From NCBI GenBank assembly GCA_002633025.1, contig NMRB01000500.1:48022-112021 (forward strand): DNA of 64,000 bases, in the 5' to 3' direction. This document shows, one piece after another, positions 1-11,630 of this stretch (position 1 is the first letter of the stretch; every line of letters starts with the position of its first letter). The notes below the pieces were generated by a model. It had not been told where the DNA came from and searched no databases. It saw only the letters and a program-made list of their open reading frames with translations. The DNA is from Notospermus geniculatus. Lineage: Eukaryota; Nemertea; Pilidiophora; Heteronemertea; Lineidae. Position numbers and translations under genes: made by a program.

Positions 1-2289
1 TCCTGAGGAGGTACGACGTGGATGGCATCTTATGTTTTCACACTTTCCAGTTTGCCCTGGTCTTCGAGAGAGCATCATCTTGCACCAGGGAAATCATCCA
101 TAGTTGGTGTGATTGCCATTTTATGGGGTCATTATCCATGGGTTTGGAATAACAGGCGCACATTTTATGATAGTGTGATCAGAGCCAAGCGTTTGAATAT
201 CACTGCATATGATGTGATTCTTTCATTGTCTTAACACATGAATTCAACAGTTTTTTACTGATCTCACCACAAGGATTTATCACAATTTCATTTTAACTTC
301 ATAATCTCCTTTTATGTGGCAAAATATTCCACAAAAATGATCATATACGGAAGTTTTGCTCATTTCATCATCGATGACCTTTAATGAAAAAAGAATCGAT
401 GTCAAAAACTTTGAAATGGAAGATGTCTGCATCCAGCTAATCCCAGTATTAAATCAATATCTCTGTCATCCCATGGATGAATGCACTTCATCATTTGATC
501 TTCATCCCTCTGCCTCTGGCATGTAATTTGGTAAGTTTGTTCCGTTCTGTAATTTTGGATCTCTCTGCACTTGGTTCAAAGCGTTTTAACCTTCAGGATT
601 TCCATCATGTAGACCAGGTTCGAATTTAGGTATATTTTTTTCATCGACTCAGGACTTCAACAAAACAATGTCGAAAAGTGTCCGTTTTCTCTGCCTGATA
701 GTTCTGTACATTGCATCCAGATTATGAGGATGGATTTCAGCTTATCCTAGGAAGAACCATGGATTTCAAGGAAGTCTGTCTTCCACGAATTTCTGGACAA
801 TCCACTGGATGTGAAGAATTCAAAGATATCCTACCCAAACACATGTAAACATCCCAACTGGCTTCAAAGTTCAGTCACTGTCTCAGCTTGGCTGAAAATC
901 ACACGCCATATCAGGCCAGCGATCTCAATCATCATATTTCTGAGCAAGTAAGTTTACACTCAGTAATGTAACTTAGGATGTGAGTATGACTGGCCCACTG
1001 TTACAGTGTTCCTTTGGATCAATATAAAGCTGGAAGCAGCAAGTTGGTCCTTCAATCATGCTAGACTCGTACAGTGTGTAATGAAAAATGGCTGTACGTG
1101 CAAAATGTGTCAGTGATACTCTAACTCAGTTACGATCTCTTCAACATGTCATGCTCTGGTGATTATACTAAATACCATACATAAAACATGTAAAAAAATG
1201 ATAATGGAATGAAATCTGATTGTGCTCTGTCTGCAAGTAACTTTTTGCGAAAGAATTTGAAATTTGATATGATCAAGAAATGTCAAGAGAGAAGAGGCAT
1301 TAGTATCCATCTTGTGTCATTCTTCCTTGGGGTACATTTTGTCACGTCGTTGTGAGATCCCCTTTTTCTTTAACTATCTGCCCTTTTGATTCTCTGTCAT
1401 TAATCAGCAATCCTTTACTTCACAGATTCAGTAATACTTCATCATCCATCATCTTCGTCGTCGTTGAGCTGACGGGCCAAGCCTATGAGTTGGATTAGCC
1501 AAGAGCTTTTGGAGCTGAGTCAAACTGTAACAGAAATTGTGTCGCAAAGCATTGTCACAGTTCTTAAGCTCTTTATGTTCATTATTGCCGCCATTTTGTG
1601 AGGCGTTGCATGCTCACAGACATCCAGATGACGATTTGAATGTGGTTAAGCGACTGCACCCAGCAGTCCAGTGTGTTCAGTTCACAGCCAACTGCCAGGA
1701 CCCAAATAATGCCATGACAAATAGAGTCTGAGCGTGCCCCTAAAATATGTGCATTTAGTTGCTATTGCAGTCCCATAGACAAATTTTTTATCCTGGCTGA
1801 CTTCTTGGTTTGGTTCCAAGTGAATAAATCTCTCCTCTGGCTCCAAGCTCTACAGCGACCATTTCCATGCTTTGTGGATGTACTATAAGCAAGTCCAGCC
1901 AGCTTTGATACATTGCCAGATATCTCGGCTCCTGGCTGTGTGAGTGGACTAGTCGACTGATTGTTAAAGCTATCTCCCATAATCTTGAATTATTGATAGA
2001 CGTTTGGATCTCTGGATGTAGAGTAAACTGCTTCCTATTTGCTGGGGCAGTTTCCCGATACCCGCTGATGTTAGCCTGCCTGGACATAATATTTCTCGGA
2101 GAAAAGACATCAAATCACACCAGGAAGAACGAATCGCGATATAAACCTGGCCTGGCACGCATTGATCACTGATTGATATTTATCTGATGCTTGAGCATGT
2201 TGACCCGTGTGGGTTACAAGGTAAGTTGTCAATATTAGTCATATTCTGTCGTCTGCTTCAGGATTCTAGTTCTCGATGATGACTCTCAT
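1..2289. other. Non-coding DNA, nothing recognised
   Basis: No coding frame with recognisable content, no tRNA and no clear repeat seen. Stop codons are dense in all frames. Confidence 0.5.
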
Positions 2290-2740
2290 TTCATCCACAG
2301 GTCCAAGTGTAGTTGTAGCCATTGAGGGAGCCATTTCCTTGGGTCCTCCTTGGCTTCTTGTGTTCAACTTTGGTCTGCCGAATTGTATTCCACATTCCAC
2401 ATTGCATTCAACTATGATAGTCATAGTTGGGCCTTCAGCTTTGGTCCACACAATTTCATCAACATCCTTTGCCCAATGTTAGCCATGGATGGCCCATTTC
2501 CCCACATCCTCCTTGGCACCTGACGTATTCAGTTTAGTCCACACGTTGCATCCACAATCCTTTGCCTGTGGTAGCAAGCAGTATGAGTGAATGGGCCCTT
2601 TCAGCAGGTCCTGTGTGGCTCAGAAGTCCTTCAGCCAGTCTTCTGCACAAAGTGCATCCACATCCTTTGCCATGTGGTGATCATTGATGAGCCATTTCAC
2701 CAGGTCTTCTTCGATCTGGATCCCGCCACCTTTGGTCCCC
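2290..2740. repeat. Degenerate tandem repeat, roughly 100-155 bp spacing
   Basis: Four diverged occurrences of 'ccatttc...ggtcctccttgg' at about 2331, 2488, 2597 and 2691, with 'catccacatcctttgcc' between. An old, decayed array. Confidence 0.5.
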
Positions 2741-3364
2741 ACTTCAAGTCAAGTTCTGCAATATAAAAATAGAATTTAATGATGACTGCACTGACTACAT
2801 GTATGTTCCATTGAGACTTGATACATGTATGTTCAGTTCTTGTTTATCCAGATCATAGTTCAGCATACCTTGCCCACAAGAAGCTCTGAACCTACCAACA
2901 TGGTGTATGTCTTACCCTCTTTAGTCACGGCTTCCCTGGCATGCTTGAGGTGCTAGTCCAGTATAGAGCTTGCTCTTCCAAGCTTCTACCCTCGACCTTG
3001 CCATGAAGAGTTCTCTAGGTCTCCATGTGTGCTACTCGTGAGCTACAACCCGGGCCAGAGAACTAGGATTGTGACTTGCATCAAAATTGAATTCTAGAGG
3101 AAACTGCATACTGCAGTGATTCAGGAAAAAAATCTTCTCAAAATTGAATTCTCACAGCAGCAATAATACCCTGAAATCATATCAGTTCAAATTGTCTTCT
3201 TGGTATTCATCTTGTAAGAAGCTAACTCCTTCGCGGCGGCTACACAACTAGCACTTGACCGATATTTGTTATTGGAGAAGAGTTTCAATATCCTGTCGAG
3301 AACAATTTGCATGAGGATCACTGGGCGTGATGTAAACTAGAAACTCTGCAGCAACTAGTTGGCC
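2741..3364. other. Non-coding DNA
   Basis: Nothing recognised apart from a repeated 'tacatgtatgttc' word near 2797 and 2823. Confidence 0.4.
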
Positions 3365-3367
3365 TAA

Positions 3368-3528
3368 AGGGCGGCGCACACGAGCGACTAAATCTGGGCG
3401 ACCGCCGACGAGACTGGTGGTGCGACTAGACATCAGCCAATCAGAAGCGCCAAATCTTGTCGCTTTGGCGGTCGGAAGCCAAGTCGGCCGACAAATCGGT
3501 CAAAATTGTCGCTCGTGTGCGCCGCCCT
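3368..3528. mobile_element. 161-bp MITE with TAA flanks
   Basis: Inverted ends 'agggcggcgcacacgagcga' and 'tcgctcgtgtgcgccgccct' pair perfectly over 20 bases, with TAA on each side (3365-3367 and 3529-3531). GC-rich compared with surroundings. Fits a PIF/Harbinger-type target. Confidence 0.8.
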
Positions 3529-3564
3529 TAACACAAGTCAGGCAAGGAGAAAAAGTCCTGGGCC

Positions 3565-3657
3565 CATTCATAAACCTTGGTTAGTTAGTTGCCAGTGGTG
3601 TACATTGGCTTGTACAAGCAAGAAACGAAGCCTACATGTAGCAAGGTTTTATGAATG
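3565..3657. mobile_element. 93-bp foldback element, 'cattcataaa' ends
   Basis: Ends 'cattcataaaccttg' and 'caaggttttatgaatg' are inverted with one extra base. The terminal word resembles the family at 6094 and the outer element at 48837. Confidence 0.6.
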
Positions 3658-5565
3658 TCGACCTTGATTGCAATGCTGTCCACTGTCTCATGGGTCATTT
3701 AGAACTCTTGCTGGTTGAAGCGTGTTCTGCGCAGATGAAAGTTTGGATTCAGAGGAAGGAAAGTTCTCCAGAGATTTTGAAGTGTGATGAGTTTCTCCTC
3801 ATGCGTCGCTAAATCAGTCCGAATGGAGCTGATTACACCAAATTACCCAATTAATCAAGTCGCTCTAGTCCAGACTAACAAAGCCCTGGTCAATATTTTG
3901 ATGGTTATGATTAGTGAGGCAGGGCGACCCTGCTTGTTGGAGGGTTATATCGCGGTTGTTCATCACTGATGGGGGATTTTGCCGCATCTCCCATGCCTCA
4001 TTCCTGTCACATATTTCATAGGACGCAGACACCCGGCTCCACTCCTTCGGATGTCTGCTGGGAACTGATGCAGTGTCATGGCAGATTGGAAAAGTTGATA
4101 GTTCTGCAACCATATATGAGATAGATACCACTGGCGTCCTCTCTGCTTCTTGGACTGCATTGTGTTTGGATGCTTTCTTTCTTTCACAGCCATGTAGGCT
4201 CAGAAGTCGGACCCCTATTTCTTATATCGTGAGCATTTTGGATCACGTCCTTCAGTACCACGCAACCTGAGCTTGATTGCAGTGAATCGTTGATTGGATG
4301 GTGACAATTAGTGCCATGATTGACTAAACTGGAAATGGTCATCCAATCTTACATGTAGCAGTGGTTGGGCAACTTGAGGCTTTAGGGGCTTACAAACACT
4401 GCTAAAACCGTTTACTTCGCTGAGGCAATCTTGGTATATGAATACGACATTCCCTCATAATTCCTAAGTATTTTCTGACATATTTGGCATTCCAGACACT
4501 CTTCCTACAAAACAGAGTTAAAGCAGGAAGTATGACAAAAGATGAATGCTGTGCTCTTCTGAGATGAGAGCAAAGATGTGATACTGTATTCTCCATGGAG
4601 ACATCATAGAGAAAATTCTTTAGGCATTTGTCTGAGATGATGTGTCGATTTGTTCCTAAAGTAAGGGATTACGACAGAACGACGCTGATGTATGATGAGA
4701 AAATACGTCTAGGCTTTATAGAAAGATGAGAGATTGTTTTCTATTACATCGGTTTTCAATGGTAACAAGTGGGCGGTTGGCTACAGTATCTTTTATCTTG
4801 TCCATTATATCGGAGTTTGTCGATGTTGTTAGTATACTATGGAAGAAAGCCAATATGATCAGCAAAAACATCTGACAATGCTAGTCTCATCTCGGCAAGT
4901 ACTCTGTATTTCATGATGTTATTATCAATAGGCAGTTGGGTGATGGGTAGGCCGGTGTCAGTTTACCCTACTGTAAGTCTTCCATTGAATGACACTGTCC
5001 GTGCTCAACTTCTTGGAGGCCAACACGCCAAATCAGAAATCGGGGCTATTCTAGGAATCCTCTACTGCCAGTGGATTAGGCGGGGGGGGGGGGGTAGATT
5101 TGCGGGTACTCAAATATGTTGATGAAGAAGTTGACACAATCATAATGTCAATGTTATCGTCGTCGTCGTCATCATCCTTCACATTGCTTCTTCCACCAAA
5201 ACTTGTAGAAGTCTGCCTACTCGCAACTTTCGAAATGCAATCCGCAGAACTTTTTGATACCTTTGGATGTGGCGATGCAATGCTCGAGGAACGGCCAGAT
5301 GAAATCCTTTGGTGGATGGTAGGATTTCTCACATGACAACCTCTCATCACAACTTATTGGTAAAATGATACCCTCTTGTTGGAGATTGCCCGAGGACAGC
5401 TACTAGTGTATTTGGAGCGCACTCAAGAGATAGCTGATGTTCAGCAAACATTGCCAGTGACAACGCCTTTAGAAAGCCTGTTCATCATTCTGATAGTGTC
5501 CACACTTTCATGACAGTTCGGATCTGACCAAATATTTCTCCCTGTTGACAGAATCTTTGCTACTC
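3658..5565. other. Non-coding DNA with homopolymer and GTC microsatellite
   Basis: Contains a run of 13 G (5082-5094) and a short cgt/cgtc run near 5158-5172. No gene supported. Confidence 0.5.
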
Positions 5566-5568
5566 TAA

Positions 5569-5714
5569 GGCTACGGGTATACCTAACGCGATGCGTTGAC
5601 GCTCACGGCAAAGGCTTTGTTATTTTCCACCAAACTGCAGACAAAGGCTGACAAAGCATAAATCGCGTGCATTGCCCTGTCACACGCGAAATTGCGTTTA
5701 GTATACCCGTAGCC
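5569..5714. mobile_element. 146-bp MITE with TAA flanks
   Basis: Inverted ends 'ggctacgggtatac' and 'gtatacccgtagcc', continuing imperfectly inward (aacgc...gcgtt). TAA on both sides (5566-5568, 5715-5717). Confidence 0.8.
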
Positions 5715-6093
5715 TAACAAGTGTGCTTTGCTTTGCAACATATGTTACGATTTCTCCTTTAAACTTCCATCAGTAGTTACCATCCCAGTCTCAGAATGCC
5801 AAAGTAATTTCATCTAGTTAGAGTTACCTAAACCATCTGAGATGAGAGGAAGGCCGACGGTGTCAATCGATTGATGATCTAACTTGGCTGCAACTTCTTA
5901 AAAGATTGACATTTAAGGGTTGCTTATTAAACTAGTGCCTGGGGTACGATTATCGTTATCCATCAAAGAGGTTGTTGCCTACTCAATTCTGGATTATGTT
6001 GATGGCCTGTTAACATGGTTAAGGCTGCTTTCTGTTTGATAACAATATTGTAGGAAAGGACCGTGTCAGAGTTCGGAACTTTCAGAAATGTCC

Positions 6094-6224
6094 CAATGGC
6101 TGGTATTCATAAAAGATAGCAAATGTTTTTACTCAAGATTTGCACAGCAAGGACGGTCCCATGTAAATGTACTAAAAGACTTGAAGAAAAAGCATTTGCT
6201 AGCTTTTATGAATACCAGCCATTG
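6094..6224. mobile_element. 131-bp MITE, 'caatggctg' family
   Basis: Arms 'caatggctggtattcataaa' and 'tttatgaataccagccattg' pair perfectly over 20 bases. Same family as 46995 and 59748. Confidence 0.8.
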
Positions 6225-6438
6225 AGTGGCAGATTAGTGTCATAATTGTCAGGGTCTGTGTGTAGAGAAAGTGGTAACTTTCAGTTAAATATCTCATTGA
6301 TGCCATAAAGCATACCAGTAAATGTTGGGATGAAATGGATGACCAGGGCTAAAATGCATGCAGTTTCATCTGAGCTACCTTCTGAGGTACAGCCTACAGC
6401 CTAATTAGTTAGTCGCTCCAAGGGGTTTCGTTACATGT

Positions 6439-6670
6439 ATGTGTTCGTGTAATCTTGGTCTCCTTCTCTTGATGATGTTGTCTGGCTGTGACATCCCTAC
6501 AGTCACTGGAGAGTCGGTGAATGGGTTGACCCAGGCAGTGGTCACAACCAAGACATGTCATGTCTGCGCCTCTCAACAGCCAGACACACTCAGGTCATTG
6601 ATGATCCACCAACCCTGTGATGTACTGAGGTACAGAACCTGCCAAATGTTCACGTCCAGGGTGAGTTTGA
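6439..6670 (+). CDS. Possible small exon of a secreted protein (tentative)
   Basis: An ATG opens a frame whose first 20 or so residues (MCSCNLGLLLLMMLSGCD) resemble a signal peptide, followed by a Cys-containing stretch with CHVCAS and CDVL. A consensus-like donor, CCAGG|GTGAGT, occurs at 6671 just before the frame stops at 6679. No family is recognised and no partner exons were found. It may be chance. Confidence 0.18.
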
Positions 6671-6671
6671 C

Positions 6672-9621
6672 TCCAAGCTAATTAGGACATAATAGCTGGT
6701 TGTATCTCCATGGAGATAGGGAATGGGTCGAAGCAAATGGTCTGCATACTGATGTCTTTTGGGCCATTAGGTTCTGTGAAAAATCCTGTCAGACAGTCGT
6801 GTTTAATGTGGTAAAGGAATGGATGATTCCATGGTGGCACAAATAATTCTCTTGAAGATGAATTTAATATCGTTCTAAATAAAATGGAAATCGTTGGACC
6901 GGCATTTTCCCGATATTCACAAAGTCTCTGAAAGACCTGCCACATGGATCCTAGAACTTATTGGTTCCCTATCCTATGCAAGTTATGGAAGTGCATCGAA
7001 TGAACTACCTGGTTTACAAGTACTACAAAAAATGAATATGGCCTCTGGGAGTAAAGCTTTATGTCTTCATGTATTGTGAAAACGTAGAAGCAACAGTTGG
7101 TTTGTATCCATGCCAAGGCAATTCCAGCAGGTTCTTGGTAGAAATCTTCTTCAGCAGTATTTATGCTGGAGGTCTACTTTGTGGTTGGTTGTTGTATCCC
7201 AAGAAAGCTGCTGTGGGGCATTCCTGGAGGACTTGAGTTACCCTTAACTCTTTGGTGATGTTTCTTGTGCTGAGGAGGGCTTTGATAAATCATTCACATT
7301 CCACTCGCACAGGACCCTTTCCCGAATCAAAGCTTGACCTACCACTGATCAGATCAACAAGTAGCGTTTCCCGGACACAAGTTAGACTTGCCTGTGATTA
7401 GATCAGCAAATCTTCAGCCCTTCGAGTCTAACACGAGTGAGACTCGCCTCTGATAAGATCAACAAGTTGGCGGGCTTTCTTGAATGCAAGTTAGGCTCGC
7501 CTCGATAAAATCAGCAAGTCTGCTGCATCTTCCATCCCGAACCATTTCACATCTAATGCGTAGTTTCTTGCAGAGCAAAATGCTGAAGAGATGATCGATA
7601 TGATGTTTTCAAAGATTGGCATGAAGTCTAATCCACCAGCCCGATGAAGATATTGATACCAACAACCATTATTGTGGAAGCATGAAATCCAATAGTCTAC
7701 CATTCCCAGTTTGGTCGCCTATTCTTGTATTGTCCCTGGTCATTTGCACGGAAGCTGGATATGATCATCCCGCCGTATCGTATATAACCCTTTGATATTT
7801 CAGCCTGATTGATATTGGCATATTGGTAAAGGGAAAATGTAGTCGGAAATTCACCCTGATTTGATTTCTATCACCCTTGATCAATGCAATGAGATAAAGA
7901 TAATGTTGTCTTGGCACATTTCCTCTGGTTACTCTCCAAGGATTGTTCGGGCGTGACATGTAGTTGTCAGTTTCAACCGTCATGGTCTTTTGGGAGTAAA
8001 ACTGACCAACGTATAATGAAATGAGGTGAACAATGATGTGGTCCTCTCATGTGTGCGAGAATTGTCTACCATTGTCTACGGCACCATACCATGGATAGGT
8101 GAGGGCAACCCTGACCGATTTCCAACAGCAATAGCTTCAGGAACGAGGTGTGCTTTTCCAGGGTCAAACCAAGCTCGAAGCGCCACCTCTCTACCTTGCA
8201 AATAATAAAGACTTCTGTCGTCCCTTAAAATTGATCAATGTTAGTTTCAGTTCTGAGAGATGGAGGTGGTTTATGTCCGGAGGAATTGGCCACGACCAGA
8301 AAAACTGCAGTCATCATGCTGGAGCTTCATCCTCTTTTGCCTCATAAGGTTTACTCCAGTGGGTGCTCTGTTGGTCCTTGTGATTTTAATTCAGAGATTT
8401 AGCGATAAAAGGTGAGGCCTAATTTTTGATGATCCTTCCTGACATCATCATTAACACCATAAAAGGTGAGAATCCGAACACTGATTCATACATGTTGATC
8501 TGTCGACAAGCTAATCCGTAGAAAAGAGTCAAGGATGTACATTATCTTAATCACCCCGTTATGTTAATGGGGAAAAAATCATTTCTATTATCTCACTTTA
8601 ATGGTCTCTGTTGGCATTTGGTTTCATTGATTGTCTGCTTCTTTGACAAATCCTCCATTTGTGCAATAGCTCTCTAAGGATGTGTTCTCGCGCTTGATTT
8701 GTGTTGTTCACCCTGTCATAGTTCGCTTGTAAATTGTTTTGCGTGAACTGGGAGCTTGCTGACTCAACATCAATGTTCAGTGTCTTTTGATAAGGCAGAG
8801 CAGTAAACGCATTAAAGATATCAACTTGTCACTCATTGGGTTTGCGTTCAAATTCCAGCAGCATCATTTCTCAACTTTGTCCTTGGCCAACGCACTTTGC
8901 GCCATGCAGATGTCTCAGTCAGAAAGCCCCCTGATGCTCCCTTCATTGGCCTGGACTTTTACTCTGCGTTCAACAAGGGTTGAGATGGGGATCGAATTTC
9001 GCCACCACATCCACTGCCATCCCCATCGGCCTATGAACAGACTGCCCGATCCATTTCATGTTTCTGTGGCTTGGGAGGAGGTACAGGTAACTTTGGGTGC
9101 AGTCTGATATTCTTCAATATGGCCATCAACAGAAGCCGTCGTCAAGCTTGTATGGCCTTGATGCATAAATTTTCAAGTGAAATTTGCTGTATTTGATTGC
9201 CTAAAAATTCGACCTCCCAGCACATCAATCAGTTGGAGGCGGAACTCTATGCCACGCACCAGTTGGATTTTTTTGCTGTTTGACAGTGTAACATAACGGT
9301 GAGGGTAACCACACTGCTTCTTCTCTCACACATTCTGATGAATTTTATGATTCAGTGACTGTGGATTTTATCACTTGCAAAATTCCATTAACAGATGATG
9401 CTCCACTCCCATGGGGACTTATTCTCCGTGAATACCATTTTCAGCTATGAATTAATTGTGCATGAAATGCCAGATGAGGATGAATTCTTGCTGCAACTTT
9501 GCTACTGTGGAGTTTATGTCTGATAGCATTCTTCTGTGGCAAACGTGATGGTTAAACCCAAGGAAGAGTTACAACCTTGGGCTTCAGATGAGTTTGAATC
9601 CCCCTTCCGCAGGAGGAAGGG
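6672..9621. other. Non-coding DNA with a decayed tandem repeat
   Basis: About four diverged copies of a 60-65-base unit lie at 7320-7520 (shared 'gatcagatcaacaagt' and 'agttagactcgcct' words). A 106-codon frame at 8787 has no recognisable features. Confidence 0.45.
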
Positions 9622-9888
9622 CCATTCCATTACTTCATACCTATCCACATCATACTTTTTACCTCTATTCCCATTCGGGCCCTTCTCAAAATCAGAGTTA
9701 ATAACAGAAGTATAATGCGTCTTTACTTGTCAACACCAGGGAATAAAATTGAAGATGGCGGGCGGGCGTAGGGTGCCATCGACCGCCAGTTTGGGAACTA
9801 ATTTTCCCTGCATGGTGTTCAGCCCGAATGGGAATAGTAGGCAAAAAGTATGATGTGGGTAGAGTATCGAATGAACGACAAGGAATGG
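9622..9888. mobile_element. 267-bp foldback element
   Basis: Arms share 'cacatcatactttttacctc' and 'tattcccattcggg', inverted (left 9622-9682, right 9822-9888), with scattered differences. No target duplication was identified with confidence. Confidence 0.65.
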
Positions 9889-10379
9889 TCTGTTGGACAT
9901 GTGACGTTGCATCTGGACCAATCAGGTTCACCGATTGTTTCATGAGGTACAATGTTGAGGAATGTACATTTTCACTACATTGACACCATTAGCAAATGGT
10001 TGGCATGAGACTAGAAAATGTGTGATATGCTACTGGTGATGATGGTGTTGCGTATCCACTCTGCGTGGAATTACAAACTTCAAATGGCAAAAAAGTGAAC
10101 AATTTATGAAGCACTCCGCACACAGACATGGTAGATTGGCTACAAATTGCGGATTATTTTTAAGTCCCCTTATAATGATGTATACTCTACTGTGTGGAAA
10201 AAAGTGCCGTTGTCGAGGTTTCATGATGAATTATTGATGCAGTCCATCACGACAGACCCCAGGGGAGCAGACCTATCCAGAATGTGAAACAAGTAGTTTA
10301 TTTTATTACCAAAATTATTGAACAGAATGATTCCTTCGGTTTCTCTGGAAATTGTAGTTGGTATTTTTTGCCCAGTTTG

Positions 10380-10530
10380 TGCCACAGTGTAACCTCTCTA
10401 CTAAGGACGCTGTTGGGACTTTCAGATGCTGTCCTTAATTGAGAGGTGTCCTGATTACAGAGGTCAAAATGAATAGAAAATGACTTAACTTTGGTGTCCT
10501 TAATAGGGAGGTGGCCTGCAGATAGAGGGA
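10380..10530. repeat. Dispersed 'acctct..taaggac' repeat, copy near 10.4 kb
   Basis: Contains 'gtaacctctctactaaggac', 'gaggtgtcctgattacagag' and 'ggtgtccttaatagggaggt'. Related to the units at 34610-35000 and 47876. Confidence 0.55.
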
Positions 10531-10557
10531 CAGACAGATGACAGGCGGGCCGCAACG

Positions 10558-10574
10558 CCCCCCCCCCCCCCCCN
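10558..10574. other. C16 homopolymer ending in one N
   Basis: A run of 16 C then an unresolved base at 10574; likely a sequencing stall. Confidence 0.85.
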
Positions 10575-10635
10575 TGGAGGACCAAAAAAAAATGGGTCAA
10601 TAACTCCGATAAAATGAGTAAATAAATGAGGAAAT

Positions 10636-10795
10636 CATGCCCCCCAGATGCTTGGAAATCGTATATCTAAGTGCGTCTAGAATTCAGCATTTTCTGGGGG
10701 AGGCCCCCCAGACCCCTGTCGTGGCTTCGCCTTGCGACTCCGTCAGCCACAGGCCCCCCAATTCCAAAATCATGGATCCGCCCCTGGATGATGTC
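10636..10795. repeat. GC-rich repeat-like segment ending 'atggatccgcccctgg'
   Basis: Sharp local change to C/G-rich sequence with 'gggggaggccccccagaccc' and 'atggatccgcccctgg'. It looks like a fragment of an interspersed repeat, but I cannot name the family. Confidence 0.35.
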
Positions 10796-11320
10796 CCTAT
10801 TGGAGAGCTAGGCGTCCTGATTACAACATACCCACTGCGCCGCCAGGACGGCCATCTTGGTTAAAATAAACAGCCAGTTATTGGCCCAGCCTGTCTGATT
10901 CTAGGCATACTTTCCTCCATCATGAACAAACTCGATCCACATTCTCATATCCTTGTTTGTCAATTTATTGTGAAGTACATATATAAATATATATGTATGA
11001 AATGAAGATGCTCCATATTCTGAAGTTGATGAAGTGATGATGAGGAAATAGTTTCCTTGGTACTTCAGCATCAGCCAGACAACTCACGTTACATACTTGT
11101 TACTGCTGCAGCGCTACATAATCAAAAATAAAGATGAAAACTTAGAATGAAAGAATGTTGTGGTACTGTAAAAACAATTCTTTTGGGTCTGCATTTTCGT
11201 AAGATTTTACAGGATTAATAAAAAATGAATTTTGTTGGTATTATCGCCATTTTCTGGAACATTTATTCTGAAACATCGTCAAATAGAGTTTTCGTTCTCA
11301 TTAGTGTGGCGCATTAGTGT

Positions 11321-11622
11321 AGCGTGTGGCGCCACGGTGGTGTAGTGGTTCGGGCCTCCGACTAGCGGTCAGAGGATTCCAGGTTCGAATCCCGCTGCTG
11401 GCGTGAGACTTTGGGCAGGTCTCTTTGCCTCACTGGCCTCTCTCCACCCAGGTGTATAAATGGGTACCGGTAGGAAATGCTCAGATTGTAGCGCTGAATG
11501 AGCAGCTCATCTGAGTTCCACTGAAAGGTTTCAGGACAGACTGGGGTTAAAGTGTAAAGTCGGATGAGAACCTCTACCGTTGTTGATATCAGACTATAAA
11601 CCCAAACTTTAACTTTAACTTT
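11321..11622 (+). mobile_element. tRNA-derived SINE, about 300 bp
   Basis: Box A 'tggtgtagtgg' at 11338-11348 and a perfect box B 'ggttcgaatcc' at 11382-11392 make an internal RNA polymerase III promoter with tRNA-like spacing. The body runs on for about 230 bases and ends in a tail of 'actttaactttaacttt'. 'attagtgt' stands at 11313-11320 and again at 11623-11630, an 8-bp target duplication. The family is not named. Confidence 0.75.
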
Positions 11623-11630
11623 ATTAGTGT

